A stretch of DNA of 64,000 bases from Pseudomonas grimontii (GTDB lineage: Bacteria > Pseudomonadota > Gammaproteobacteria > Pseudomonadales > Pseudomonadaceae): NCBI RefSeq assembly GCF_007858185.1, contig NZ_VFES01000009.1, positions 186,001 through 250,000 of the forward strand. Reading direction: 5' to 3'. Numbering within the stretch: position 1 is the stretch's first letter; each line of letters begins with the position of its first letter. The notes below the pieces were generated by a model. The model saw nothing but the letters and a program-made list of their open reading frames with translations. It had not been told where the DNA came from and made no database searches. The translations under genes were made by a program, and so were the position numbers. This document shows positions 36,289 through 44,037 of the stretch, piece after piece.

Positions 36289-37668
36289 ATGTTATGGACA
36301 ACTCAGCTTTCCGATAATGCAGCAGACTTTGTATTAAGTTCGAATGCCGAAGCGTTGACCCACTATTGTGGTGCTACTGCCTTTGCTCAACCTCGCGACT
36401 TCTATACCCAAAGCCCCTATCAACGACCTTCGCGGCCGCAGGATGTAACCGACGCAATCATCACAACCTGCCTGACCAGCGATCAGCTTTCAAACAGCCA
36501 GCATCTATTGGCGCAACGGTTGTTATTGAATATCTACGAGCAAGACTTGGTCTTCTTGCCCAAGCCGCCATTGGAACTGGATTTCAAGGCGTTCAAGAAC
36601 TTCTATGACCCCCAGCACGCGGCCAGTGGCAAAAAGATCCGCCCGTTGCTGGAACACTACCTGTACAACTGGCTCAAGGAAGAAGTGCATATCAACGGCC
36701 CTTGGTGCCTGGACTCTTTTATCGCCCACACCGATAAAGTATTGGATGACGTCGCCCAGTCCGAGTCCAAACTCCATGAAGTGCTGACCACCAGCCGCCA
36801 CCCCGAACGTGCCGCCAGGTTTTTCATGACGCAATGTGCGGGAGACTTCCTCAGTGAAGCCTCGGCCATGGCCCGCAACGTGCTGGGTAACAGCGGCGTG
36901 TACACCAGCGAATTGTTCAAGATCCTGATCGACGAGTATGGCTACGGCGTCGACAAAAAGAAGCACAGCACCATTTTTGAAGACATGCTCCAGGGCATGG
37001 ACATGTCGCATCACGTGCATCACTACTGGCAGTTCTATACGCCGGCATCGCTGTCGCTCACCAACTACTTCCACTATGTGTCGGCCAACCATGGCGAGCT
37101 GTTCCGCTATATCGGCGCCATGTACTACACCGAAGCCACATTGGCGCTGACGACCAAGCACCAGTCACGCGCGATCAAGACCATCTTCAACGGCAGCGTC
37201 TCCACCGACTATTTCGATGAGCATGCACACATCGATGTACACCACGGAAGAATGGCCCTCCAGCGCCTGATCATTCCCATGATCAAGCAGTTCGGCACCA
37301 AGATCATCCCCGACCTTATTCGCGGCTTTGAAGAGTTCAGGCTGCTTCAGGACATCGCCGACGAAGAGTTGTATGCCCATATCAAATGGCATGACGAGTT
37401 CGATGAGCATCGCGCCAAGGCAGCGGCGCTCCAGGGCCATAAACCCGTGGACCTGAGGATTACCGAACCTGAACACGAGCTCTCGGTGCTGCATACCCAC
37501 CCGAATGACGAACTGTTCTGGGTCGAATCCGGTGAGCTGGAGTTTGTCGCCAGCCCCGAACTGACGGTGCGCCTCAAGGCCGGCGAAGGCGTGGTGATTC
37601 CCAAGGGAATGCTGCATGGCACCCGCATCACCAGCCCGTCCTGCACGTACACCGTCACCGCCATCTGA
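36289..37668 (+). CDS. heme-oxygenase-like diiron oxidase (HDO) fused to a C-terminal cupin
   Basis: A 459-residue, apparently two-domain protein. Residues about 110-350 are helical and carry the HDO (iron-containing redox enzyme) ligand pattern: E190 in FLSEASAMA, E216 in DEYGYG, H226 in KKKHSTIFEDML, and the EHAHIDVHHG stretch (E311 to H319). Residues about 385-459 form a cupin with HTHPNDELFW (H402, H404, E408) and PKGMLHGT (H443). Known HDOs (UndA, BesC, SznF, AetD, PolF) oxidise free amino acids or fatty acids, breaking C-C bonds or oxidising N. A Rieske protein 12 bases downstream could supply electrons. First gene of the cluster; AAGG site nine bases before ATG. Substrate unknown. Confidence 0.85.
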   Translation: MLWTTQLSDNAADFVLSSNAEALTHYCGATAFAQPRDFYTQSPYQRPSRPQDVTDAIITTCLTSDQLSNSQHLLAQRLLLNIYEQDLVFLPKPPLELDFKAFKNFYDPQHAASGKKIRPLLEHYLYNWLKEEVHINGPWCLDSFIAHTDKVLDDVAQSESKLHEVLTTSRHPERAARFFMTQCAGDFLSEASAMARNVLGNSGVYTSELFKILIDEYGYGVDKKKHSTIFEDMLQGMDMSHHVHHYWQFYTPASLSLTNYFHYVSANHGELFRYIGAMYYTEATLALTTKHQSRAIKTIFNGSVSTDYFDEHAHIDVHHGRMALQRLIIPMIKQFGTKIIPDLIRGFEEFRLLQDIADEELYAHIKWHDEFDEHRAKAAALQGHKPVDLRITEPEHELSVLHTHPNDELFWVESGELEFVASPELTVRLKAGEGVVIPKGMLHGTRITSPSCTYTVTAI

Positions 37669-37680
37669 GTGGGCACCCCA

Positions 37681-37995
37681 ATGAAAGCCATCAGCCTGAA
37701 TCTCACCCACGCCAACTATGTGGCCGTGGAGGAAAGAACCTACTTTCTCAAGCGTCACGCGTATTCGACGCAATTGCTGCCCACCGCGTGCCCCCATCGT
37801 GGCGGCCCGCTGCACATGGGCGAAGTGACAGGCGACGGCCAAAGTGTGATCTGTCCCTGGCACGACAACGCCTACAAGGTCTGCAACCTGGAAAAGAAGG
37901 CGCTGCCCACCGTGCGCGTCAGGAACCAGATCAGCACCGTCGTCGGCGACACAGAGCGCTGTGTGCCGTTACTTAAAATCTCCCGTTACGACTGA
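37681..37995 (+). CDS. Rieske [2Fe-2S] ferredoxin-like protein
   Basis: 104 residues from ATG, with the Rieske ligand set C37-x-H39 (CPHRGG) and C58-x2-H61 (CPWHDN). There is no catalytic domain, so it is a free-standing electron carrier, most simply for the HDO encoded just upstream. In-frame GTG four codons earlier is a less likely start. Its stop overlaps the next ATG by one base. Confidence 0.88.
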   Translation: MKAISLNLTHANYVAVEERTYFLKRHAYSTQLLPTACPHRGGPLHMGEVTGDGQSVICPWHDNAYKVCNLEKKALPTVRVRNQISTVVGDTERCVPLLKISRYD

Positions 37996-39185
37996 TGAAG
38001 CCCATGAAGACTAAATCGACACTGACCGCGTTCTATTCAATCGTGACCCTCTTCACCGGCCTCGACATGGCGATCGTCATCGCGATGGTCTGGTTCGGCC
38101 TGGAGACTACCGGCTCGACATTCCTGGTCGGCGCGACCTTGTGCGTCGCGACCGTGGTGCCCTATTTGTGCGAACAATACATCGGCAAGTTCTTTACGAT
38201 TGAACTCAGCCTGAAACGGCTGCTGTACATTCGCCTGGCCGCCTTCGCAGCGGTACTGGGGCTGTCGTTTACCCAGGCCGCCTTGCTGCCGATCGGCTTC
38301 CTGGCCATCGCCTTCGTGGTGGGCGTCACCGACTACTTCACCATCAGCACCTTGGAATCGAAAAATACCAAGCTGGTGCTGGCCGGCCTTACCGACAGCG
38401 ATACCTGCGCACGGTTGATGCAAACCTCCATACAGATCGGTGCCTTCGGCGGTGCACTCCTGGGCGGGTTGATCGTGGACGTGTTCTCGGTCAACCACAC
38501 GCTGCAGATCATCAGCCTGGCGGCGATTCTCTCGCTCGCGGCCATCCTCCTGGTGGCCGACACCCCCAACGAACACGCCGCCGAACAGGCCACCGGCACC
38601 TCCACTGTGCGGCCGCTGGAGCTGCCGCGAAACCTCTACATCCTGATCATCGTGTTGAGCATGATCGGTTTCCATATCGGTGCGTTCAACAGCCTGGTGC
38701 CCATCGTTTTCCAAAAACTCAATGAGTGGAATGCCACCCTGTTTGGCGTAGCCAGTGGCCTGGCGGGCCTGGGGGCTTTCAGCGCCGCCGTGTTGCCGCG
38801 CATCAAGCTCAACAGCTACGGGGCCATCTCGCTGGTGATCCTGGCGGACGTGGCAATCGTCTACTTCCAGAACCTCTACGTGATGATGGCCGCAGCCTTC
38901 CTGCTGGGTTTTTGCATCAACAGCCTGCGGATCCAGTTGCGTAAAACCCTGATCGAGTCGGCGCCCAACGCTCGGGTAGCCGACGTGATCGCCGCCAAAA
39001 GTTCGCTCTACTACCTGCTGGTCAGTGGTTCGGCACCAATGATCCTGACGTTCTTCACCACGTCGGGGTTTCTCGGGCTCGAAGGCGCACGCCTGTTGAT
39101 GATCGTCTCCGCCGGCCTGTTGGCCACTGCCGTACTGGCGTGGAACCTGACCCCGGCCGCCGCGCCCACCGCCACCACGGAATAA
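37995..39185 (+). CDS. MFS transporter of the oxidase cluster
   Basis: A 396-residue, 12-helix MFS-type protein (hydrophobic segments spread over the whole length; the second half begins NLYILIIVLSMIGFHIGAFNSL). The typical MFS loop signatures are weak. Its ATG overlaps the Rieske stop (TGATG), so it is translationally tied to the pathway; another ATG three codons in is possible. Export of the pathway product, serving also for self-protection, is the likely role, inferred from position. Confidence 0.8.
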   Translation: MKPMKTKSTLTAFYSIVTLFTGLDMAIVIAMVWFGLETTGSTFLVGATLCVATVVPYLCEQYIGKFFTIELSLKRLLYIRLAAFAAVLGLSFTQAALLPIGFLAIAFVVGVTDYFTISTLESKNTKLVLAGLTDSDTCARLMQTSIQIGAFGGALLGGLIVDVFSVNHTLQIISLAAILSLAAILLVADTPNEHAAEQATGTSTVRPLELPRNLYILIIVLSMIGFHIGAFNSLVPIVFQKLNEWNATLFGVASGLAGLGAFSAAVLPRIKLNSYGAISLVILADVAIVYFQNLYVMMAAAFLLGFCINSLRIQLRKTLIESAPNARVADVIAAKSSLYYLLVSGSAPMILTFFTTSGFLGLEGARLLMIVSAGLLATAVLAWNLTPAAAPTATTE

Positions 39186-39197
39186 GGAATACACGAC

Positions 39198-40415
39198 GTG
39201 AAAACCGTACTGATCGTTGACCCGTTCTCCACGGGCAAGCTCTATGCCCGCCTGCTCAAGGCCCAGGGTGTGAAGTGCTACGCCGTGATCTCGACAGACA
39301 CCTTGCCCAAACACTTCACCGATGACCTGATAAGAGAAGACTTCGAAGAAGTCTACCGCTGGGAAGAGAGCCTGCTGGTCGACCTCGAAAGCCTGTCACT
39401 GCACGCCGTGATCGCGGGCTGCGAAACCGCGATCTACCTCACCGATTACCTCACGAAAGTGCTGTGCATCAAGGGTAACAGCCACGTCACCAGTGATTTG
39501 CGCCGCAACAAATTCTCCATGCAGCAAGCGCTCAAACACCATGGGCTGGCGAACATTGAGTCACAACTGCTGAGTTCACAGAGCCATATTCGCAAGGTGG
39601 TCGACTCGCTGGAGGAAACCGCCACCTACGTCGTCAAACCGCTGAATTCGGCCGCCACCGAAGGCGTGGTATTTGCCCAAGGCAGAGGCGAAGTTGAGAC
39701 CGCATTGAACAACGCGGCCTGGAAGCAGAAAAACGACCTGGGGGAAATCAACCTCGGGTTTATCGTGCAGCCATTCATTTCTGGTCCGGAGTATGTGGTG
39801 GATATGGTCGCTTTCGGCGGCGAATACATCATTGCTACGGTGTGCAAGTACACCAAGATCCATAAAAACGGCAGCAAGTTTGTCTACGAAAGCCTGGACA
39901 CCCTTGACCCCCAGGCAGCGCAGTTGCAACCACTGACCGACTACGCCCGCCAGGCAGCGGCGGCCCTGGGCGTGCAGGTCGGGCCGATTCACATGGAAAT
40001 CATCTGGTCCGCTGCCGGCCCCGTGATGATCGAGGCCGGTGGCCGACTGCACGGCGGTATTGCCCCCCTGCTGTTTCAACAGGTGTATCACCCAGACTTG
40101 CTGTCACTGGCGATTGATAGCTACCTGGACCAACCAAAACCCCAAGCCGATGCTGTCAGCCAGATCAGCCATGGCCGCATCGGGTTCTTCTGCTCCGACG
40201 AACGCCGCACTTTCACCCCTCCCTTGCCGCAGGTAGTCCAAAGCGCGCAAGAGGACGAGGCCTATTGCGGCCATCGTTACTTCATCAGCGCCAGCGATAC
40301 CACGCCGATCACCGTCGACTTCGCGACCTGCCCGGGATTGTTCTGGCTGCAGCACCCTTCGGCGCAGCAACTGGACGTCAGTACCGCGAACCTTCGAAAA
40401 AAACTGTGGGGCTAA
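39198..40415 (+). CDS. ATP-grasp ligase (amino-acid/dipeptide ligase type)
   Basis: 405 residues from a GTG start with an AAGGAA site. The pre-ATP-grasp part opens KTVLIVDPFSTGKLYARLLKAQG and includes IAGCETAIYLTDYL. The ATP-grasp core has VVKPLNSAATEGVVFA (the Lys-x-x-x-Ser/Gly-rich loop near 147), QPFISGPEYVVDMVAF, and HMEIIW...MIEAGGRLHGG (metal-binding acids near 267 and 279). This is the layout of BacD/RizA-type L-amino-acid ligases, which join a carboxylate to an amine through an acyl phosphate. It lies in the middle of the cluster, 12 bases after the MFS gene. Substrates unknown. Confidence 0.85.
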   Translation: MKTVLIVDPFSTGKLYARLLKAQGVKCYAVISTDTLPKHFTDDLIREDFEEVYRWEESLLVDLESLSLHAVIAGCETAIYLTDYLTKVLCIKGNSHVTSDLRRNKFSMQQALKHHGLANIESQLLSSQSHIRKVVDSLEETATYVVKPLNSAATEGVVFAQGRGEVETALNNAAWKQKNDLGEINLGFIVQPFISGPEYVVDMVAFGGEYIIATVCKYTKIHKNGSKFVYESLDTLDPQAAQLQPLTDYARQAAAALGVQVGPIHMEIIWSAAGPVMIEAGGRLHGGIAPLLFQQVYHPDLLSLAIDSYLDQPKPQADAVSQISHGRIGFFCSDERRTFTPPLPQVVQSAQEDEAYCGHRYFISASDTTPITVDFATCPGLFWLQHPSAQQLDVSTANLRKKLWG

Positions 40416-40419
40416 GGTT

Positions 40420-41097
40420 ATGAAAAGTCGCTTGATCATCAGAAAGTCAGCCTGTGAGCTGGGCATCAACAATGCGTGTGCCGCCGTTATCGAAGACATC
40501 ACCGTCTCGGATGACCAGAGCTTCGTCGGGGTACTGCAAAGTAACCTGAACCACGTGGCCTCGCGTCTTAACGAGTTGGACTCAAACATCGTGTACGAAG
40601 GGTTTGCCAGGCAGCTCAAAAAACTCGGCTACGAAAATACCGTCAGTGCCAACGAAAAGCTGCTGCGCCGCTTCATCGCCAAAGGCGTGTACCCCATCAA
40701 CAACATCGTCGACGCCTATAACGCGGTCGCGATCCGACATGGGGTCAGCATCGGCGTGCACACGTATCATCAGAAGGATGACATCTACGTGATGCGCTCG
40801 GACAAGCCGAGGGTGCTACGCCCACTGTTTGCCAAGAAGGCCATCACGATTCCCGTTGGCGATATCGTCTATACCTGCGGTGATGTGCCGTTGGCGAGCA
40901 TCGGCAAGGTTGACGCCGATGCCCATGACTTCCGGCTGACGAAAGACTCGTCGAGGCTGTTGGTGGTGATCCTGGGGCATGACGACACGTCGCTCCAATT
41001 CAACCAGGCGGTCATCGAAGAACTCGTGGACACCCTGCGTCAGAAAATGCCGAACCTGAGCCATCATTTTCTTGAAACCGTCCGCGATCACGCCTGA
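40420..41097 (+). CDS. free-standing B3/4 domain protein (PheRS beta editing-domain homologue)
   Basis: 225 residues. The region 55-190 follows the B3/4 pattern: YEGFARQLKKLGYENTVSAN, LLRRFIAKGVYPINNIVDAYNAVAIRHG (the PxN-x-x-VDxxN core at 92-101), SIGVHTYHQKDDI, then VGDIVYTCGDVPLASIGKVDADAHDF. In PheRS this domain hydrolyses mischarged Tyr-tRNA-Phe; free-standing versions are presumed trans-editors. It starts four bases after the ATP-grasp stop (AGG within the stop region serves as ribosome site). A role in immunity to a toxic amino acid made by the cluster is inferred. Confidence 0.8.
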   Translation: MKSRLIIRKSACELGINNACAAVIEDITVSDDQSFVGVLQSNLNHVASRLNELDSNIVYEGFARQLKKLGYENTVSANEKLLRRFIAKGVYPINNIVDAYNAVAIRHGVSIGVHTYHQKDDIYVMRSDKPRVLRPLFAKKAITIPVGDIVYTCGDVPLASIGKVDADAHDFRLTKDSSRLLVVILGHDDTSLQFNQAVIEELVDTLRQKMPNLSHHFLETVRDHA

Positions 41098-41119
41098 AGC
41101 ATAAATCCAGCAGATAGGG

Positions 41120-41272
41120 CTATTGTGGCGAGCGGGCTTGCCCCGCGTTGGGCTGCGAAGCAGCCCCAAAACACCGCCCCGGACCTGCCTGGCACACTGC
41201 AGCGCTCATATTGGGGCTGCTGCGCAGCCCAACGCGGGCGGTGCGACGATTCGACAAGCCCGCTCGCTACAG
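41120..41272. repeat. large REP-like inverted repeat, third family
   Basis: The outer arms are GTGGCGAGCGGGCTTGCCCCGCG and a diverged complement ending CAAGCCCGCTCGCTACAG. Inside lies a second pair, GCGTTGGGCTGC...GGGGCT and its inverse. The element follows the B3/4 gene directly and may end its transcript. Confidence 0.8.
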
Positions 41273-41347
41273 GGAGATTTATCAGTATCTGAAAGTTGTA
41301 TAGATACCCATGCAACTGAAGCCAGGCCATGCAGAGGTGGCCGGCGC

Positions 41348-41764
41348 CTAGCGCCAGGCCTTCAGCACGGGGTTGACCACGACTTCCTTCACATGCTCGA
41401 TCTTCAGCAGGCTGTCCTTGAAGACCATCAGTTCTTCAAAGCTCCTGTACCGAACGTCGAGCATCATGTCCACGTCGCCAAACAGTGAGTAGGCATGCAC
41501 CACCTGGCTGAACTGCTGGATCTTCGGAAACACCAGATGGCAATTGCTGCCATTGAGCGTCAGCATCAAGAACGCCGCTTGCAGGGTCTCATCACCCTCG
41601 GCGACGTTGATGGTGAAGCCCAGGATGATACCTTTTTCAATCAGCTTCTGAACGCGCGACTCCACTGCGGTTCGAGACTTGTGAACTTGCCGCGCCAATT
41701 GCGCCAGGCTGACTCGGGAGTCATCCTTCAAGGCTGCAATGATCAGTTCATCAATCTTGTCCAC
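41348..41764 (-). CDS. Lrp/AsnC family regulator
   Basis: 138 residues from a GTG (VDKIDELIIAALKDDSRVSL); an ATG 14 codons upstream is the alternative. The N-terminal HTH is typical (SLAQLARQVHKSRTAVESRVQKLIEKGIILGF), followed by the ligand-binding RAM domain (AFLMLTLNGSNCHLVFPKIQQF, VVHAYSLFGDVDMMLDVRY). Such regulators sense amino acids. It lies between the oxidase cluster (convergent) and an EamA amino-acid exporter gene (same strand, 68 bases upstream), and could control either; the Lrp-like site at 36187 favours the cluster. Confidence 0.9.
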   Translation of the reverse strand: MDKIDELIIAALKDDSRVSLAQLARQVHKSRTAVESRVQKLIEKGIILGFTINVAEGDETLQAAFLMLTLNGSNCHLVFPKIQQFSQVVHAYSLFGDVDMMLDVRYRSFEELMVFKDSLLKIEHVKEVVVNPVLKAWR

Positions 41765-41832
41765 TCTGCCGCCCCCACACCGTTCTTTTCGATAGCAGAC
41801 TTTCATTGCCGCTCACGCATGCCCTCGACCCA

Positions 41833-42708
41833 TCACCTCGCAGACTGTACGCCAGACACAGGCTTTACGCCCAATCGACTGATCCACACCGCCCCCAGAA
41901 TCACCAACCCACCCAAGGCCAGGCGGCCCAGCGGCTCGTGCTGGTTCCAGATCAGCAGGTTCAGCAGCAACCCTACCGGCACATGCAGGTTGTTCATCAC
42001 CGCCAGCGTGCCGCCATGCACCAGGCAGGCGCCCTTGTTCCACCAGTACATCCCCAGCGCGGTGCTGACCAGCCCGAGGAACACCAGCACGCCCCACTGC
42101 AGCGGCGCCTCGGGCAGGAAGTTGGCCTTGCCGAACATCAGGAACGCCGGCAGCACCACCAGCAACGCGCCGAGGTAGAAGTAGCCGAAGCGCCGGTAGT
42201 GCGGCAAGTTACTCGGGTAGCGTGCCACCAAGTGCTTGTACATCACTTGTCCGGCGGCGTAGGTGAAGTTAGCCAATTGCAGCAGCAAGAAGCCCATCAG
42301 GAAGTGCGGGGTGATCTGGTCGAAGCGAATCACCGCCGCCCCCGCCACTGCCACCAGGGCGGCAACCAGTGCCCACGGGTTGAAACGCCGGTTGAGCGCA
42401 TCTTCGATCAGGGTCACGTGCAACGGCGTGAGGATGGTGAACAGCAACACCTCCGGCACCGTGAGCACGCGAAAGCTCAGGTACAGGCACACATAGGTCA
42501 CGCCAAACTGCAGCGCGCCGATCACCAGCAGGCCGCGCATAAAGGCAGGTTCTACCGAGCGCCAGCGGGTCAGCGGGATAAATACCAGCCCGGCCAGCAC
42601 GACACGCACCAGCACCGCGAAGTAACTGTCGACGTGACCGGCGAGGTATTCGCCGATCAAGCTGAAGGAAAATGCCTGAATCAGGGTGACAACCAGTAGA
42701 TAGCCCAT
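41833..42708 (-). CDS. EamA family exporter (carboxylate/amino acid/amine type)
   Basis: A 291-residue protein with ten hydrophobic helices in two EamA halves (residues 1-135 and 150-275), beginning MGYLLVVTLIQAFSFSLIGEYL. The group is annotated as carboxylate/amino acid/amine transporters. It precedes the Lrp/AsnC gene on the same strand, a common amino-acid-export pairing, and the exporter could also serve the nearby cluster. No clear operator seen in the short leader. Confidence 0.85.
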   Translation of the reverse strand: MGYLLVVTLIQAFSFSLIGEYLAGHVDSYFAVLVRVVLAGLVFIPLTRWRSVEPAFMRGLLVIGALQFGVTYVCLYLSFRVLTVPEVLLFTILTPLHVTLIEDALNRRFNPWALVAALVAVAGAAVIRFDQITPHFLMGFLLLQLANFTYAAGQVMYKHLVARYPSNLPHYRRFGYFYLGALLVVLPAFLMFGKANFLPEAPLQWGVLVFLGLVSTALGMYWWNKGACLVHGGTLAVMNNLHVPVGLLLNLLIWNQHEPLGRLALGGLVILGAVWISRLGVKPVSGVQSAR

Positions 42709-42770
42709 GCGCGCCTCGTCTCGAATGGGCGGGACATTAAAGGTTTTCGGCGATTGAAGAAACTCGGGGC

Positions 42771-42805
42771 AAAAAAAACCCGACCTCGCTAAAGCGGCAG
42801 TCGGG
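42771..42805 (-). terminator. Rho-independent terminator after azoR
   Basis: Read on the minus strand: CCCGAC ... GTCGGG with an inner GCTTTAGC-type hairpin, followed by eight T. It lies 115 bases downstream of the azoR stop. Confidence 0.85.
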
Positions 42806-42919
42806 CAGGAGCACTCAGGAGCAACAAGTGCAAAGGGAGGTTCGTACGCGGACTTGAAGGGTTTGCGTGGAGCGATATAAACACCACGCGATTATGTGGC
42901 GATTAAAGGATCAAGCGGC

Positions 42920-43522
42920 TCATGCCACGAGCTGTACCAGCTGGGCCTTGGCGTGGTTGATACCCTTTTCCTGGAAGTCGCCACTCAGGTTCACCCCTTC
43001 GGCGTGAATGAAAGTGACGTCGTGGATGCCGATAAAAGCCATGACCTGGCGCAGGTAGGGTTCCTGGTGATCGGAGCTGGCGCCGGTATGGATACCGCCC
43101 CGCGCGGTCAGCACAATGGCACGCTTGCCGGTCAACAAACCTTGCGGCCCGGTGGGGGTGTATTTGAAGGTCACACCCGCCCGCAACACGTGATCCAGCC
43201 AGGCTTTGAGGGTGCTGGGGATGGCGAAGTTGTACATCGGTGCAGCCATCACCAGCACGTCGGCGGCCAGCAGTTCGTCGGTCAATTCGTTGGAGCGGTC
43301 GAGGGAAGCCTGTTCGTTGCCGTTGCGTTGATCCGCCGGTTTCATCCAGCCGCCGAGCAGGTTGGCGTCCAGGTGCGGAACCGGGTTGAGCGCCACGTCA
43401 CGCACAGTAATCCGGTCCGTCGGGTGAGCGGCCTGCCACTGGCTGATGAACTGCCGGGTCAGTTGGCGGGAGATCGAATCCTGCTGGCGGGCGCTGCTTT
43501 CGATGATCAGAACATTGGACAT
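42920..43522 (-). CDS. azoR: FMN-dependent NADH-azoreductase
   Basis: A 200-residue flavodoxin-fold quinone/azo reductase. Key segments are VLIIESSARQQDSISRQLTRQFI (FMN phosphate loop), MAAPMYNFAIPSTLKAWLDHVLRAGVTFKY (active site and FMN contact), and LTARGGIHTG. It reduces quinones and azo dyes in the cytosol using NADH. The leader contains an AT-rich inverted repeat at 43622-43637. Pseudomonads carry several paralogues, so the symbol is generic. Confidence 0.92.
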   Translation of the reverse strand: MSNVLIIESSARQQDSISRQLTRQFISQWQAAHPTDRITVRDVALNPVPHLDANLLGGWMKPADQRNGNEQASLDRSNELTDELLAADVLVMAAPMYNFAIPSTLKAWLDHVLRAGVTFKYTPTGPQGLLTGKRAIVLTARGGIHTGASSDHQEPYLRQVMAFIGIHDVTFIHAEGVNLSGDFQEKGINHAKAQLVQLVA

Positions 43523-43621
43523 GGCTTCGTAGGCTCCATCTGTAATTGCTGTAAGTCGATGGAGTGGAGATTAGACAGAGCCAATTCGATAAAAAAGCGC
43601 AAAAAACTGCTATAACCCATC

Positions 43622-43637
43622 TATAAATTTGTTTATA
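43622..43637. promoter_or_regulatory. AT-rich inverted repeat upstream of azoR
   Basis: TATAAA and TTTATA flank TTTG, 100 bases before the azoR start. A dyad like this may be an operator; no regulator can be named. Confidence 0.3.
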
Positions 43638-43673
43638 AGCGGAGTATTGCTATGGGCATGCTCCGCTGCTGCG

Positions 43674-43988
43674 TTATTTCGGGGCGCAGGCCAACGCGAT
43701 ACGCATCTTGATAATGGCGCGGTTGAACTTGACCGTGGTGTTGGTGCTTTTCCCCGCCGGCACCGTAACCGTGCGACGACGCGGCGATTCCGGGCCGTTG
43801 GTGAACGTTACCGAACACACGGCGTCCTGGGTGCCGTAGTTATTCAGCTGGATCGAGCTGATATCGCCGTCCACGTCGGAGGCGGTGTAATCGATGCTCA
43901 CGCCGTCGATCTTTTTCGTCACATCGATGGGGTAGGCAAACGCGCTCATCGGCAGCAGCGCCAGCAACACACAACAGAATTTTCTCAT
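43674..43988 (-). CDS. small secreted protein (104 aa)
   Basis: From MRKFCCVLLALLPMSAFA (signal peptide) the mature 86 residues are beta-rich: YPIDVTKKIDGVSIDYTASD, ISSIQLNNYGTQDAVCSVTF, RRRTVTVPAGKSTNTTVKF, ending IALACAPK. Two cysteines could form a disulfide. The pattern resembles a small immunoglobulin-like periplasmic domain; I do not know the family function. It lies between azoR and the divergent LysR gene. Confidence 0.7.
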   Translation of the reverse strand: MRKFCCVLLALLPMSAFAYPIDVTKKIDGVSIDYTASDVDGDISSIQLNNYGTQDAVCSVTFTNGPESPRRRTVTVPAGKSTNTTVKFNRAIIKMRIALACAPK

Positions 43989-44037
43989 TCGGCAGTCTCC
44001 AATAGGGACCGTCAGCTTAGGACAAGAGGAACACATC

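Noticed and set aside
41120..41272. CRISPR-like or mobile-element array behind the cluster
   Set aside because: The repeats are inverted, not direct, and have no regular spacers; they fit REP-type elements.
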